Assembly: GCF_000379025.1 (NCBI RefSeq)
Contig: NZ_KB900619.1
Location: forward strand, 185,371 to 249,370
Source: Orenia marismortui DSM 5156
GTDB lineage: Bacteria > Bacillota > Halanaerobiia > Halobacteroidales > Halobacteroidaceae
DNA length: 64,000 nucleotides
Direction of reading: 5' to 3'
In this document: one piece after another, positions 54,590-63,516 of the stretch
Layout of the letters: every line of letters begins with the position of its first letter
Position numbering within the stretch: the first letter of the stretch is position 1
Position numbers and translations under genes: made by a program
Notes under the pieces: model-generated
What the model saw: only the letters and a program-made list of their open reading frames with translations
The model's database searches: none
What the model was told of the DNA's origin: nothing

Positions 54590-54625
54590 AATCTTAATTT
54601 GACTAATATTAGTCAAATTAAGATT
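54590..54625. terminator. Shared terminator of ferritin-like and DUF1232 genes, split by IS30
   Basis: A 36-bp palindrome (arm AATCTTAATTTGACTAAT) followed by TTTTT on the plus strand. Its left arm overlaps the right 18-bp duplication of the IS30 insertion, so the plus-strand gene is now 1.2 kb away from it. Confidence 0.75.
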
Positions 54626-54633
54626 TTTATATT

Positions 54634-54927
54634 CTATTTAATCTTATACTCATCTTCTTCTAAAGTATATTCACTATTATTACCTTCTTCTTCTTTTCTA
54701 ATTAAATTGAACATATAATTCCAGACAGTTAAAGCTATAACTGTATCATCTAACCAGCCTAATAAAGGCAATAAAATCTCTGGAATCAAATCAACTGGAG
54801 ATAATATATATACTAACGGAAAAATTAATAATATCTTTCTCATTAAAGATACCTTAGGATCTCTGATATATTTATAAGCTAATTTTATATTATTAATCAT
54901 CAATTTAAATTTGTTTAATTTAGACAT
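54634..54927 (-). CDS. DUF1232 (YkvA-type) membrane protein
   Basis: A 97-residue protein with the DUF1232 motif LVYILSPVDLIPEILLPLLG and LDDTVIA. It has one or two membrane helices (about 30-75). YkvA relatives are of unknown function. The ATG at 54927 has GGGGTG six bases upstream. Confidence 0.88.
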   Translation of the reverse strand: MSKLNKFKLMINNIKLAYKYIRDPKVSLMRKILLIFPLVYILSPVDLIPEILLPLLGWLDDTVIALTVWNYMFNLIRKEEEGNNSEYTLEEDEYKIK

Positions 54928-54986
54928 TTTATTCACCCCATCATCTATAGTATGAATAATTATGATATCAAAAATACCGTTAAAAA

Positions 54987-55181
54987 TTATATTTGAGAAA
55001 TTCTAACTTCAAAAAATTGATCTTTATCAGCATTGCAAACAGGACATCTCCAATTATGAGGTAAATCATTGAAAGGAACCCCTTTCTCTAAATTAAACCT
55101 TTTATCCCCTACTTCTGGATTATAGGTATAACCACATACTTCACATTTATATTTTCTATTTTCTTTGTTATCTATTGTCAT
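54987..55181 (-). CDS. Rubredoxin
   Basis: A 64-residue iron protein with the two knuckles CEVCGYTYNP and WRCPVCNADKDQF that hold one Fe in a Cys4 site. It transfers single electrons in anaerobes, often to rubrerythrin or oxygen-scavenging proteins. GGGGAGG precedes the ATG, and it follows corA by 10 bp, perhaps co-transcribed. Confidence 0.96.
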   Translation of the reverse strand: MTIDNKENRKYKCEVCGYTYNPEVGDKRFNLEKGVPFNDLPHNWRCPVCNADKDQFFEVRISQI

Positions 55182-55191
55182 TACCTCCCCT

Positions 55192-56256
55192 TTAAAGCCA
55201 CTTTTTCTTCTTGAAATAAATTAACATTCCTATTACCATAAATAACATTACTATTAAAGTAATTGGGTAACCTAATTCGCTTTCTAATTCAGGCATGTAT
55301 TTAAAGTTCATCCCATAAATTCCAGCAATAAATGTTAGAGGAATAAAAATAGTAGAGATTATAGTCAACACCTGCATTATTTCATTCATTCTATTATTAA
55401 CACTAGATAAATAAGTATCTAAAATTCCATTAATTATATCTCTAAAGGTCTGAATTGTATCTATAGTTCTCTCAACATGATCATTAACATCCCTTAAGTA
55501 TAAGATAGTATCTTCCTTAAAAAAATCATTATCCACCTTAGATAAACTAGTGATTAGACCCTTTAAGGGCCAAACAGCTTTCTCTAAAAATATCAATTCT
55601 CTTTTTATTTGCTGTATATCTGGTAACATATCTTGAGAGGGATCCATAATTAACTCTTCTTCCATCAAAAATAAGACTTCACTTATTTCATCTAAAACTA
55701 CAAAATAATTATCAACAACTATATCTAATAAAGCATAAGCTAGATAATCAGAAGAAAGCCTACGAATTTTAGACTCCTTATTCCTAATTCGACTTCTAAT
55801 GCTTTCAAATACATCTCCTTCTTTTTCTTGAAAGGTTATAACAAAATCCTTGCCTAAAATAATACTGATCTGCTCTATATCAATCTCTTCATTTTCATTA
55901 TAAGAAAATAATTTAATTACTAAATATATATAATCATCATAGATATCTAATTTAGGACGTTGTTCTGTATCTAATATATCCTCTAATACTAAAGAGTGAA
56001 TTTCAAATTCTTCTCCTACCTTTTTAATTAAGTCTACATTATGTAAGCCATCAATATTGATCCATTTAATCCCTGTTTCATTTCTATGATTTAAAGCTTC
56101 TTCAATCTCAACATCTTTCTTTTCTATATAAAAGCCATTGCTATAATGAAAAAAATCGACCTTAACCTTTTCATCTTTATGCTTTCCACTATGTATCAAA
56201 GTGCCTGGAGGTAATCCTCTCTTTTTAATATAAGTCTTTCTTAATTTATAACCCAT
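55192..56256 (-). CDS. corA: CorA-family magnesium/cobalt transporter
   Basis: A 354-residue pentameric channel. The large cytoplasmic N-terminal domain (1-285) ends in two membrane helices (about 293-315 and 328-347), with the GMN selectivity motif IYGMNFKYMPE between them. Length is normal. A G-rich site precedes the ATG. Confidence 0.95.
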   Translation of the reverse strand: MGYKLRKTYIKKRGLPPGTLIHSGKHKDEKVKVDFFHYSNGFYIEKKDVEIEEALNHRNETGIKWINIDGLHNVDLIKKVGEEFEIHSLVLEDILDTEQRPKLDIYDDYIYLVIKLFSYNENEEIDIEQISIILGKDFVITFQEKEGDVFESIRSRIRNKESKIRRLSSDYLAYALLDIVVDNYFVVLDEISEVLFLMEEELIMDPSQDMLPDIQQIKRELIFLEKAVWPLKGLITSLSKVDNDFFKEDTILYLRDVNDHVERTIDTIQTFRDIINGILDTYLSSVNNRMNEIMQVLTIISTIFIPLTFIAGIYGMNFKYMPELESELGYPITLIVMLFMVIGMLIYFKKKKWL

Positions 56257-56417
56257 TAACTATCCCCCCCAACTCATCCCATTTATTTTAATAAGGTAAA
56301 AAAATTTTGCTAATCATTTTAGATAGATTAAATTAATATTTTAATGAATAAGCATTAAAACCTTCTTATACCTCAAATGTTATTATAGCAAATTACTTAT
56401 ATCTCTCAATAAATAAA

Positions 56418-57056
56418 CTAATTTATGGATACTCCTTTTTGAGCAACTAATATATAGATACTGTTATCTATTAATTCCCATTCAGTTAGCTTAAAACCAT
56501 ATTGCTCTAATAAATCAGAAATCTCAGTCTTAGAATAAATCTTTAAAGAATTGTTTAGTATTGCCCTAAATAAATTATTAATTTGCCTTAAAGGAGTTAT
56601 CTTCCAATAATCACCTACTATAAGATAGCCATTGGGCTTTATAACACGTTTCATCTCTGATAAGACTCTTTCTGGATGAGTATAACGTTGAAAAGCCTCT
56701 GAACATACTACTAAATCAAAGCTTCCCTCATCCCAAGGTAATATCTCTGAATCACAAATAATCAAATCACTTTTTTCTCCTAACCTTCTTTTAGCAACTC
56801 TTATCTTATCTGCTGAAGAGTCTAAACCTGCAAGAGTAATAGACTGATCAAATTTATTAACCCTTGCCAACAAACTTCCTTTTCCACATCCTACATCTAA
56901 AATAGAACTAAAATTTAGACTGTGTAACCTTTTTAATAAGCTATCATACAATAAAACTCTATCTGCCTCATACTTTTTGCAAGCATAAGCATCTGTATGC
57001 CAAGAAAAACTACCACTTATACTTCTTTTATCTTCACATAAATCTCTATCATTCAC
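56418..57056 (-). CDS. Class I SAM-dependent methyltransferase
   Basis: A 212-residue Methyltransf_11-type enzyme. Motif I is ILDVGCGKGSLL (near 54), followed by LAGLDSSADKI and the FDLVVCSEAFQRYTHPERVL post-II region, then an MKRVIKPNGYLIVGDYW segment. The substrate is unknown. The start is GTG with GAGGAGG nine bases upstream. Confidence 0.85.
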   Translation of the reverse strand: MNDRDLCEDKRSISGSFSWHTDAYACKKYEADRVLLYDSLLKRLHSLNFSSILDVGCGKGSLLARVNKFDQSITLAGLDSSADKIRVAKRRLGEKSDLIICDSEILPWDEGSFDLVVCSEAFQRYTHPERVLSEMKRVIKPNGYLIVGDYWKITPLRQINNLFRAILNNSLKIYSKTEISDLLEQYGFKLTEWELIDNSIYILVAQKGVSIN

Positions 57057-57557
57057 TACTTTCGGCCTCCTCTTTAATGTTTCCAGCCTACTTTACAATA
57101 ATACTTATCTTCCTTCTAGCAGACAGTTTAAAATTATTAATGCTAGTGAAAACTTCTTAATAACTCCTCTAAAACTATGTATATTAATTTCTAGCAATTA
57201 ATTTAATTACCTTTTCTTATCTAAGACAAATTCATAACTTATTTGATAGACATTTTTCAATTAATATCTAAAATCTTTTAGATAAAATTTATGATTTAGA
57301 TATCAAAATTATTATATTATAAGAATAAAAATTATTTTATTGCTAAAGTTACTCCTAATTAGTCTTATATTATTTTAAGAGTAAAATAATCTTATTAAAT
57401 TCCAACTAAATCAATATAACTTTTATTAGTTATAATAAATATATTAATAAGTTTATCCAAAATAAGCAATTTAAAACTTACTTCTATTTATATTAAATAA
57501 CTTCTCTTGACACTAATTATTTCATAATAGTATGAACTTTATTAAAAAATAATTTTA
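57057..57557. other. AT-rich intergenic region
   Basis: About 500 bp with no gene. A TTGACA on the plus strand near 57510 has no matching -10 at proper spacing and no gene follows. It contains several weak AT stems only. Confidence 0.5.
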
Positions 57558-57839
57558 CTAATATTTAGTTTTGAATTTTTTGAATTCACCTTGATAATCT
57601 TCATCTATAACCTCTACTTTCTTTACTTGGGCCAGTGGAGATCCTATACTAATAAAATCTATCATCTTCTTCACCTTATCCTTATCACCACTAATAATGG
57701 CTTCTACTCTGCCATCAGATAGGTTTTTGACCCAACCTTTTATGCCTAAATAAGCTGCTTTTTCAGAGGTATACCAACGAAAACCCACACCTTGTACTTT
57801 ACCACTTATGTAAAGGTGTTTACGTACCTTTGCTGACAT
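57558..57839 (-). CDS. acyP: Acylphosphatase
   Basis: A 93-residue hydrolase of acyl phosphates. The phosphate-binding loop GKVQGVGFRWY holds the catalytic Arg, and GWVKNLSDGRVEA holds the Asn. Length and both signatures are typical. GGGGTG precedes the ATG. Confidence 0.95.
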   Translation of the reverse strand: MSAKVRKHLYISGKVQGVGFRWYTSEKAAYLGIKGWVKNLSDGRVEAIISGDKDKVKKMIDFISIGSPLAQVKKVEVIDEDYQGEFKKFKTKY

Positions 57840-58203
57840 TATTACACCCCTTTCAATAATTTTATAGTAAATACCTTAAACAATCTATATTTTCATCTTT
57901 CTTTATGAGCTTAATTTCTCCTTCTTTTATCCAAAAATTTACATTTAGTTTAATTGCACTACAACTGAAGAGAACATATAAATTTATAATATTAGCTTAG
58001 GAATATACTAAAAGTAACTACTGTAAGATAAGAAACAAATTAAGGACCTTAGTAGTTATATATGAAATATTAATATATCAAGAAATTATATCATGTAGCC
58101 ATATAAATAATTAAACCTTCCAAAATAGATTTTAAAACAGTCTTTTAATTTAGACTGTATCTACTTTAGAAGGTTTAATCAGAAATCAGAAATAATTATT
58201 TAA
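57840..58203. other. Intergenic region with a long nested hairpin
   Basis: No gene. At about 58113-58181 lie nested complementary blocks (AAACCTTC/GAAGGTTT, AGAT/ATCT, ACAGTC/GACTGT) forming a long interrupted stem just after the flavin-type oxidase gene; it may end that transcript, though the U run is short. Confidence 0.5.
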
Positions 58204-58641
58204 TTAAGCTTTCCAAATATTTTTTTCTCCATTACCATCTACTGAATTTTTATAAACTGCTCTATCAGCAGTAATTTTAATAATATATCCCTCACCTGAC
58301 ATATGATTAAAGGGACAATACTTTTCAGCTTCCTGATAGAGTGATGAATCAGACTTAGCTATTTCTGCTTGTCCAAAAACTTGCACACCTTTAATTGTTT
58401 TATAATCTCCATAAAATTCTGTACTTACTAATAGACAAACATCCTTATTCTGTCTTAAATTATCGAATTTAGAACCTCCATCACTGTGAATATAAATATC
58501 AAGGTCTTCTCCAAGAAAATATTTAACAGGGCTTACTCTTGTATCTGCTCCAGAGGTTGCTAATGCCCCTGTATCTTTTTTCTTTAAAAATTCAATAACC
58601 TTCTGCTTTACTTCTTCACCTGTTGTAGTTGCAACTACCAT
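58204..58641 (-). CDS. Pyridoxamine 5'-phosphate oxidase-like flavin protein
   Basis: A 145-residue split-barrel protein. The segments TGALATSGADTRVSPVKYFLGEDLDIYIHSD and DVCLLVSTEFYGDYKTIKGVQVFGQAEI fit the PNPOx-like FMN-binding fold, and ITADRAVY lies near the end. Such small members are often FMN, heme or F420 binders of unknown role. GGAG precedes the ATG. Confidence 0.85.
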   Translation of the reverse strand: MVVATTTGEEVKQKVIEFLKKKDTGALATSGADTRVSPVKYFLGEDLDIYIHSDGGSKFDNLRQNKDVCLLVSTEFYGDYKTIKGVQVFGQAEIAKSDSSLYQEAEKYCPFNHMSGEGYIIKITADRAVYKNSVDGNGEKNIWKA

Positions 58642-58790
58642 CTTGATTCTCCTTTCCTATCTATGCTAATATTAGTATGGATTAGTATTAAAAAAATATG
58701 CTTTAAGGATTTATTTTTACTGAAATTTAAGCAAGATATTTCCTTAGGCTTAATAGACACAATAGCCTATTTCTTCAAAGCTAAATAAAG

Positions 58791-59597
58791 TTATTTTAAA
58801 ACTACTATAGCTTCTGGAGTATTAACTCTAAAAGTAAAAGATTCTAAGAAAAAGAACTCTAATTCATCTCTATCTTGATAGTTAAAACCAATAGAGATAT
58901 CTTCTCCAACAATCAACTCAAAATCCTCTCCTCTAGTAGAAAGTAATATCCCCTTATCTCCCAGAACAGGTGCCGGAATTACTTTTCCTTCAATTAATTC
59001 TTCTAATCTCTTTCTAGTAGGATATCCCTTATCATCAATTTCATTTAATTTATATAACATTGAAAACATTTTAGGACCTAACAATAATATATATGGACCT
59101 TCTATATTCTCGATCACCAAATTTTTAACACCTGTTGCTACTGCTGAAACTATCCCTTCTTTTTCATTAATATCAATTACTTCTTGGGCAGAAGAATCTA
59201 TTAATCCTTCTATGCTAACTTCATCCATACCATAAAAAATTGCTTCATTTTCTGCTCTAGCAACCTTCTCTGCAGCTTCAATTAATGGATCAGTATCCAC
59301 ATCTTCTGCGCCCCTAACTAAAGATTCAATCTCTTCTAGATTCATCTTAAAAGGAACTTCTACTTCTATTAAAGGTAAGACATGACGCTTAAAATACCTT
59401 ATTCCTTCTAATTCAGAATCATCAAATAATACTCTTCTTCCTGTATTTACTGCAGCAAAATCAATTCCTTTTGGTCCAATAAAATCAACAGCTCTACGAC
59501 CTGTCAATTTAATATTTAGAACATCTCTTGCTTCCTCTTCTATAAACTCCCAAGCTTCAGGAGTTATTGGCGCCAATGACCTTCTTAAATTGCTCAT
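58791..59597 (-). CDS. Family 1 encapsulin shell protein
   Basis: A 268-residue HK97-fold shell protein (linocin-M18/CFP29 family). It starts with the family-typical NLRRSLAPITPEAWEFIEEEA and contains AVDFIGPKGIDFAAVNTGR, FGMD-like FYGMDEVSIEGL, and the C-terminal FFFLESFTFRVNTPEA that forms part of the shell. Shell size is expected to be 60 subunits for this length. The ATG overlaps the cargo gene's stop by one base (TGATG), so cargo and shell are translationally coupled. Confidence 0.95.
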   Translation of the reverse strand: MSNLRRSLAPITPEAWEFIEEEARDVLNIKLTGRRAVDFIGPKGIDFAAVNTGRRVLFDDSELEGIRYFKRHVLPLIEVEVPFKMNLEEIESLVRGAEDVDTDPLIEAAEKVARAENEAIFYGMDEVSIEGLIDSSAQEVIDINEKEGIVSAVATGVKNLVIENIEGPYILLLGPKMFSMLYKLNEIDDKGYPTRKRLEELIEGKVIPAPVLGDKGILLSTRGEDFELIVGEDISIGFNYQDRDELEFFFLESFTFRVNTPEAIVVLK

Positions 59598-59998
59598 CAA
59601 TTTTCCCCCTTTCTATTTAAACCTTTAATTCCTAATGAATTATCACTACTAGTACTACTTATTTGGGGATTATCTATGGGCCCATGCTTATGATCATGTC
59701 CATGGTGGTGCTCATCATCAGCATGTGTAATATGACCATCACTAAATAAAAATTCTTTCAAATATTGATCAAAAACAGAGTGATGTCTTCTTAACCATTC
59801 TAATGCCATTGCTGCATGTTCAAACTCTTCATCACGATTATGTTCTACTATGGCTCTAACTTGAGGATCTTTAGTTGCTGCAGCCCTTTGATTATACCAA
59901 TCAACTGCTTCCAGTTCTTCCATTACAGTTACAATCATCCGATGAAAATCTTTAGCTTCTTCTGGCAAGTTATATAAATCTTCATCATGAAGTGCCAT
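59597..59998 (-). CDS. Encapsulated ferritin (EncFtn) cargo protein
   Basis: A 133-residue two-helix ferritin. The motif VMEELEAVDWYNQRAAATKD supplies the first Glu, and EHNRDEEFEHAAMALEWLRR supplies the E-x-x-H site, which two subunits share to bind iron. A His-rich tail (HADDEHHHGHDHKHG, about 92-106) follows, and the C terminus SLGIKGLNRK matches the encapsulin targeting peptide. It should oxidise and store iron inside the shell encoded directly downstream. AGGAGG precedes the ATG. Confidence 0.95.
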   Translation of the reverse strand: MALHDEDLYNLPEEAKDFHRMIVTVMEELEAVDWYNQRAAATKDPQVRAIVEHNRDEEFEHAAMALEWLRRHHSVFDQYLKEFLFSDGHITHADDEHHHGHDHKHGPIDNPQISSTSSDNSLGIKGLNRKGEN

Positions 59999-59999
59999 A

Positions 60000-60431
60000 A
60001 TTAATCTACCTCCTTTATTCTAGTTGGTGCCTAATAACGAATGTTAAAACAAGTATTAATACAACTATATAATTACACTCTTTTATCTAAAATATACTTA
60101 TACTCTTTTATTTCTAAAAAAACTAAGCAATTAACTAACAATTTAATAAAAAAAGAGTATTGACCTCAAGTCAATACTCTCTTAAAATAAGAAATTTAAA
60201 TATAATCTATTCTAATAAATTTATATTCTATACATTGTAATTAATCTTGAATATATAATAGCTATTAATAAATATAAAATAATACTAACGGATAGCTAGT
60301 CACAAATGACAAGTTGATTAATTGATTTACTGCTTGCTTATGACTTCTCAACAACGCATTATTCTATCTAATAAATCAACTTCCTATTAGCATAAGACCT
60401 TATGTTTATAATAATATATTAATTAGGTCTA
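60000..60431. other. Intergenic region between map and encapsulin operon
   Basis: No gene. A terminator lies at 60146-60184. Between it and map, AAGTTGATT and AATCAACTT form a long-range stem (about 60312-60383) around GC-richer sequence, possibly a 3' untranslated structure. No Fur-like box was found before the encapsulated ferritin gene. Confidence 0.45.
60146..60184 (-). terminator. Intrinsic terminator downstream of map
   Basis: On the minus strand AGAGTATTGAC pairs with GTCAATACTCT over a five-base loop and is followed by seven T; about 250 bp after the map stop. Confidence 0.8.
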
Positions 60432-61178
60432 TTAAAGTTTAGTTAAAATTTCAGGCCCCTTCTTAGTTATAGCAACAGTATGTTCAAAATGTGCAGATAG
60501 CTCCCCATCAGTAGTAACTGCTGTCCATCCATCATCTAAAACTTTAACCTTATGAGTTCCTATATTAATCATAGGTTCAATTGCTAAAACCATACCTTCT
60601 TTCAATCTTGGCCCTCTTCCTGCAGGACCAAAGTTAGGTATTTGAGGATCTTCATGAAGTCCTCTTCCAATTCCATGTCCTACAAAACGCCTTACTACTG
60701 AATATCCATGCTTCTCAGCGTGATTTTGAACTGCATGAGAAATATCAGACAACCGATTCCCTGTAACCGCCTGCTCAATCCCCTTATATAAAGATTCTTC
60801 TGTAGCTTTTAATAGACCATTAGCCTTCTCAGATACTTGACCAACTGCTAATGTATATGCCGAATCTCCATAATAACCATCTATAATAACTCCCATATCA
60901 ATACTAATAATATCACCAGATTCTAATACCCTTTTTCCTGGAAAGCCATGCACTACTTCTTCATTGATAGAGATACATAGAGTATAAGGAAAACCTTGAT
61001 AACCTTTAAAAGCTGGCTTAGCACCTTTACTCAAAACAAACTCTTCTGCTATTCTATCAAGCTCACCTGTAGTAATTCCTGGAGCAACTTTTTCAGCTAA
61101 TAGAGCATGAGTCTCTGCTACTATCTTTCCAGCTTTCTTCATAATTTCTATTTCACGTCTAGACTTTCTAATAATCAT
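60432..61178 (-). CDS. map: Methionine aminopeptidase, type I
   Basis: A 248-residue dinuclear-metal aminopeptidase. The five metal ligands are visible in SIDMGVI (Asp), GDSAYTL (Asp), [12 protein letters not shown] (His), AIEPMI (Glu) and FEHTVAI (Glu). The frame extends 12 codons to a GTG/ATG-like start, but AGAGGTG is placed for the ATG at 61178. It is not beside secY-adk as in many bacteria, so it may be a second map gene. Confidence 0.95.
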   Translation of the reverse strand: MIIRKSRREIEIMKKAGKIVAETHALLAEKVAPGITTGELDRIAEEFVLSKGAKPAFKGYQGFPYTLCISINEEVVHGFPGKRVLESGDIISIDMGVIIDGYYGDSAYTLAVGQVSEKANGLLKATEESLYKGIEQAVTGNRLSDISHAVQNHAEKHGYSVVRRFVGHGIGRGLHEDPQIPNFGPAGRGPRLKEGMVLAIEPMINIGTHKVKVLDDGWTAVTTDGELSAHFEHTVAITKKGPEILTKL

Positions 61179-61251
61179 CTTCTTTATCACCTCTAAAAAT
61201 TTTCTTAACACCAAAATTCAATTATAATAAGTCCTTGACTAAAGTTTATCA

Positions 61252-61280
61252 ATTATAAATTAGATAATATTTAACCACAA
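61252..61280 (-). promoter_or_regulatory. Predicted promoter of map
   Basis: On the minus strand TTGTGG, 17-bp spacer, perfect TATAAT, about 75 bp before the start codon. Confidence 0.5.
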
Positions 61281-61485
61281 TTAGATTCTTTTTATAATTA
61301 TACATTAATTACACATAGATAGCAAAAATATTATACTCAAGACTTATCCTTTATATCTTAGTATATCTAAATTACCACTAGCTAAACAGCTAAAATCTAA
61401 ATTAGAAAATGAAAAACTTAAATTTATTATTTGATGCTTCTTATATAGATATCTGATTAATAAGATAAAATAAATATTTATCTTT

Positions 61486-61683
61486 ACGCGTTGTGCTAGT
61501 TAAACCTTAATATAAATAGTGTCTTTTTATGGGTATAAAGAGACACTTTTAGGTGCTAGGTGATAGGTCATAGGAGTTAGTAAGATCTTTCTATGTCCTA
61601 GTTCCTAACGCCTAACTCCGAAACTGTCGCTTTATCATTCTATTGTATCAGTTCTTTTAATAGCACAACGCGTTATCTTTATA
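61486..61683. repeat. 198-bp palindromic element enclosing the 104-bp repeat
   Basis: Perfect 13-bp inverted ends (ACGCGTTGTGCTA at 61486-61498, complement at 61671-61683). The 104-bp repeat lies inside. Copy 1 of the 104-bp repeat lacks these outer arms, so one repeat is nested in another. Confidence 0.75.
61533..61636. repeat. 104-bp hairpin repeat, copy 2
   Basis: One mismatch to 41295-41398 (C in copy 1, T here). Same inverted ends and heptad-like TTAGG interior. Confidence 0.85.
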
Positions 61684-61740
61684 CTATTCAATAGCTACTT
61701 CCTAAAAACATTAATAAATTCTAATAAAAAACTAAGCCAT

Positions 61741-63290
61741 CTTAGTGTAAAATAAGTGTAGGTAAATTTAATCAAAAAATTAGAAAAAGGACTCCTCTTT
61801 TGATAAAGTGTTAAGTACCTAATCAAAACACATCAAGGAGGAGTCCCTATGGATACAATTATACAGCAGTTTGGAGAAAAAATTAAGGATAATTCAGAAG
61901 AATTTTTAAAAAATATTCTATTGAGTGATAAAGAAGATATTTCAGACTTTATAAATACTCTAAGAAAAGACTTTGATGAATTAGGTAAAGAGTTGTGTAA
62001 GTATATTATAGAAGTAATAGATGAAGTAATTAAGGAAAGTCCTGAGCGTAAAAAGAATTGGAAGATAGTAAGAAAAAAGAAGAGAAAATTGATAACAGAG
62101 TTTGGTGAAGTTGAATTTGAGAGAAGGTATTATAAATCTAAGTTCAATAAAGAGTATGAACATTTAGCAGATAAAAAATTAGGTATAGATAAGTATCAAA
62201 GGATAGATACTGGCTTAGAAGCAAAGATAGTAGATTTATCAATTGATAAATCTTACGCCAAAGTAGGAGAGGAAGTAGTGAATAATTTAACTATAACAGG
62301 TCAAACAGTTATGAATAAAATAAGAAAATTAGGTAAAATAGAAAACGATAAATTAAGTAATCCGAAAGCAAAAAGAAAGATTGATTATTTATATATAGAA
62401 GCTGATGAAGACCATGTTTCTTTGCAAAACGGGAAGAATGCTGTACCAAGATTAGTTTATGTTCATGAAGGAATTATTAAAGAAAATGGTAGAAATAAGT
62501 TAAAGAACAGTTATTCCTTTTCAGGTATGTATAACAAGTCGGAAGACTTGTGGCTAGAAATTATGGACTATATAGAGGATAATTACGACTTTGATAGCAT
62601 AAAGCAGATTTATATTGCAGGAGATGGGGCACTTTGGATTAAAGAGGGTTTAAAGTGGTTGCCTAAAAGTAAGCAGATACTAGATAGATATCATTTAAAT
62701 AAGTATGTTTTAAAGGCTACAGGACATGCCCAAAAGCTTAGATTTGATCTTTGGCAAGGAATAAATAATTTAGATAAAGTACAGATAAAAGAGATATTTA
62801 GTGAATTGATATCTCAAGCTGAAAAGGAATCTAAGAAGAAAGCGATAAGACAAAGTAGAAGCTATATTTATAATAACTGGGCTGGAATAGTAAACTATTA
62901 TAAAGATGAAAATGCTATTGGTTGTAGTGCTGAAGGTCATGTTAGTCATATATTATCAGATAGATTAAGTTCAAGACCAATGGGTTGGTCTGAAGTAGGA
63001 GTAGATCAGATGGCAAGATTAAGGTCTTTTAAATTTAATGGAGGAACAGAATACGAATTAAAAGAAATTATTCTAGAGAAAGCAAGAAAAGAGCAAAAAG
63101 AAGAAAAAATAGTGGAAATAGAATCAAAAGTAGTGAAAAATAATTTGAAAAAGAAATTTGCTGAACCAAGCAATAATATCCCAAGTATAAATAAAGGAGT
63201 AAGAACTAGACTGTTTAAAGCAGTAAAGTCATTGCTTTAATTATCAAAAGAGGAGTTTTAAACTTTTACCTACAGAAACTTGACACTATC
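61741..63290 (+). mobile_element. ISLre2-family insertion sequence, copy 2
   Basis: 1550 bp, apparently identical to copy 1 at an offset of exactly 39,476 bp. The left flank (CTAAGCCAT) is unique, but the right flank (TCTCCCATT...) is that of copy 1, so this copy has no target duplication of its own. Confidence 0.92.
61849..63240 (+). CDS. ISLre2 (UPF0236) transposase, copy 2
   Basis: A 463-residue transposase identical in sequence to that at 22373, intact, with the same AAGGAGGAG site and the same UPF0236 motifs (YIEADEDHV, DRYHLNKYV). Identity over the full length points to a very recent event or to an assembly repeat. Confidence 0.93.
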   Translation: MDTIIQQFGEKIKDNSEEFLKNILLSDKEDISDFINTLRKDFDELGKELCKYIIEVIDEVIKESPERKKNWKIVRKKKRKLITEFGEVEFERRYYKSKFNKEYEHLADKKLGIDKYQRIDTGLEAKIVDLSIDKSYAKVGEEVVNNLTITGQTVMNKIRKLGKIENDKLSNPKAKRKIDYLYIEADEDHVSLQNGKNAVPRLVYVHEGIIKENGRNKLKNSYSFSGMYNKSEDLWLEIMDYIEDNYDFDSIKQIYIAGDGALWIKEGLKWLPKSKQILDRYHLNKYVLKATGHAQKLRFDLWQGINNLDKVQIKEIFSELISQAEKESKKKAIRQSRSYIYNNWAGIVNYYKDENAIGCSAEGHVSHILSDRLSSRPMGWSEVGVDQMARLRSFKFNGGTEYELKEIILEKARKEQKEEKIVEIESKVVKNNLKKKFAEPSNNIPSINKGVRTRLFKAVKSLL

Positions 63291-63466
63291 TCTCCCATTA
63301 AGCTTTTAGATCTTTCAAATTAATCATAATTCTAAATAAAAATTTAATGTTTGAAAAACTGTGTTTAGTCTGTGAAGATTCTTGGCTAAAAAATTTTTGA
63401 GGTTTTTATAAAAATATTTCACTTTAAGTTCACAAACCTATGGTAGAAAAATATTAGAGAATAATA

Positions 63467-63508
63467 AAAAATCAGTTTCAGAAATTATTTCTGAAACTGA
63501 TTTAAAAA
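63467..63508 (-). terminator. Second copy of the envelope-operon terminator
   Basis: Identical to the terminator at 23991-24032: the same 35-bp palindrome followed by T on the minus strand. Confidence 0.85.
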
Positions 63509-63516
63509 ATACTAAA

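Noticed and set aside
57510..57545. Plus-strand promoter with TTGACA
   Set aside because: The best -10 is at poor spacing and no plus-strand gene follows.
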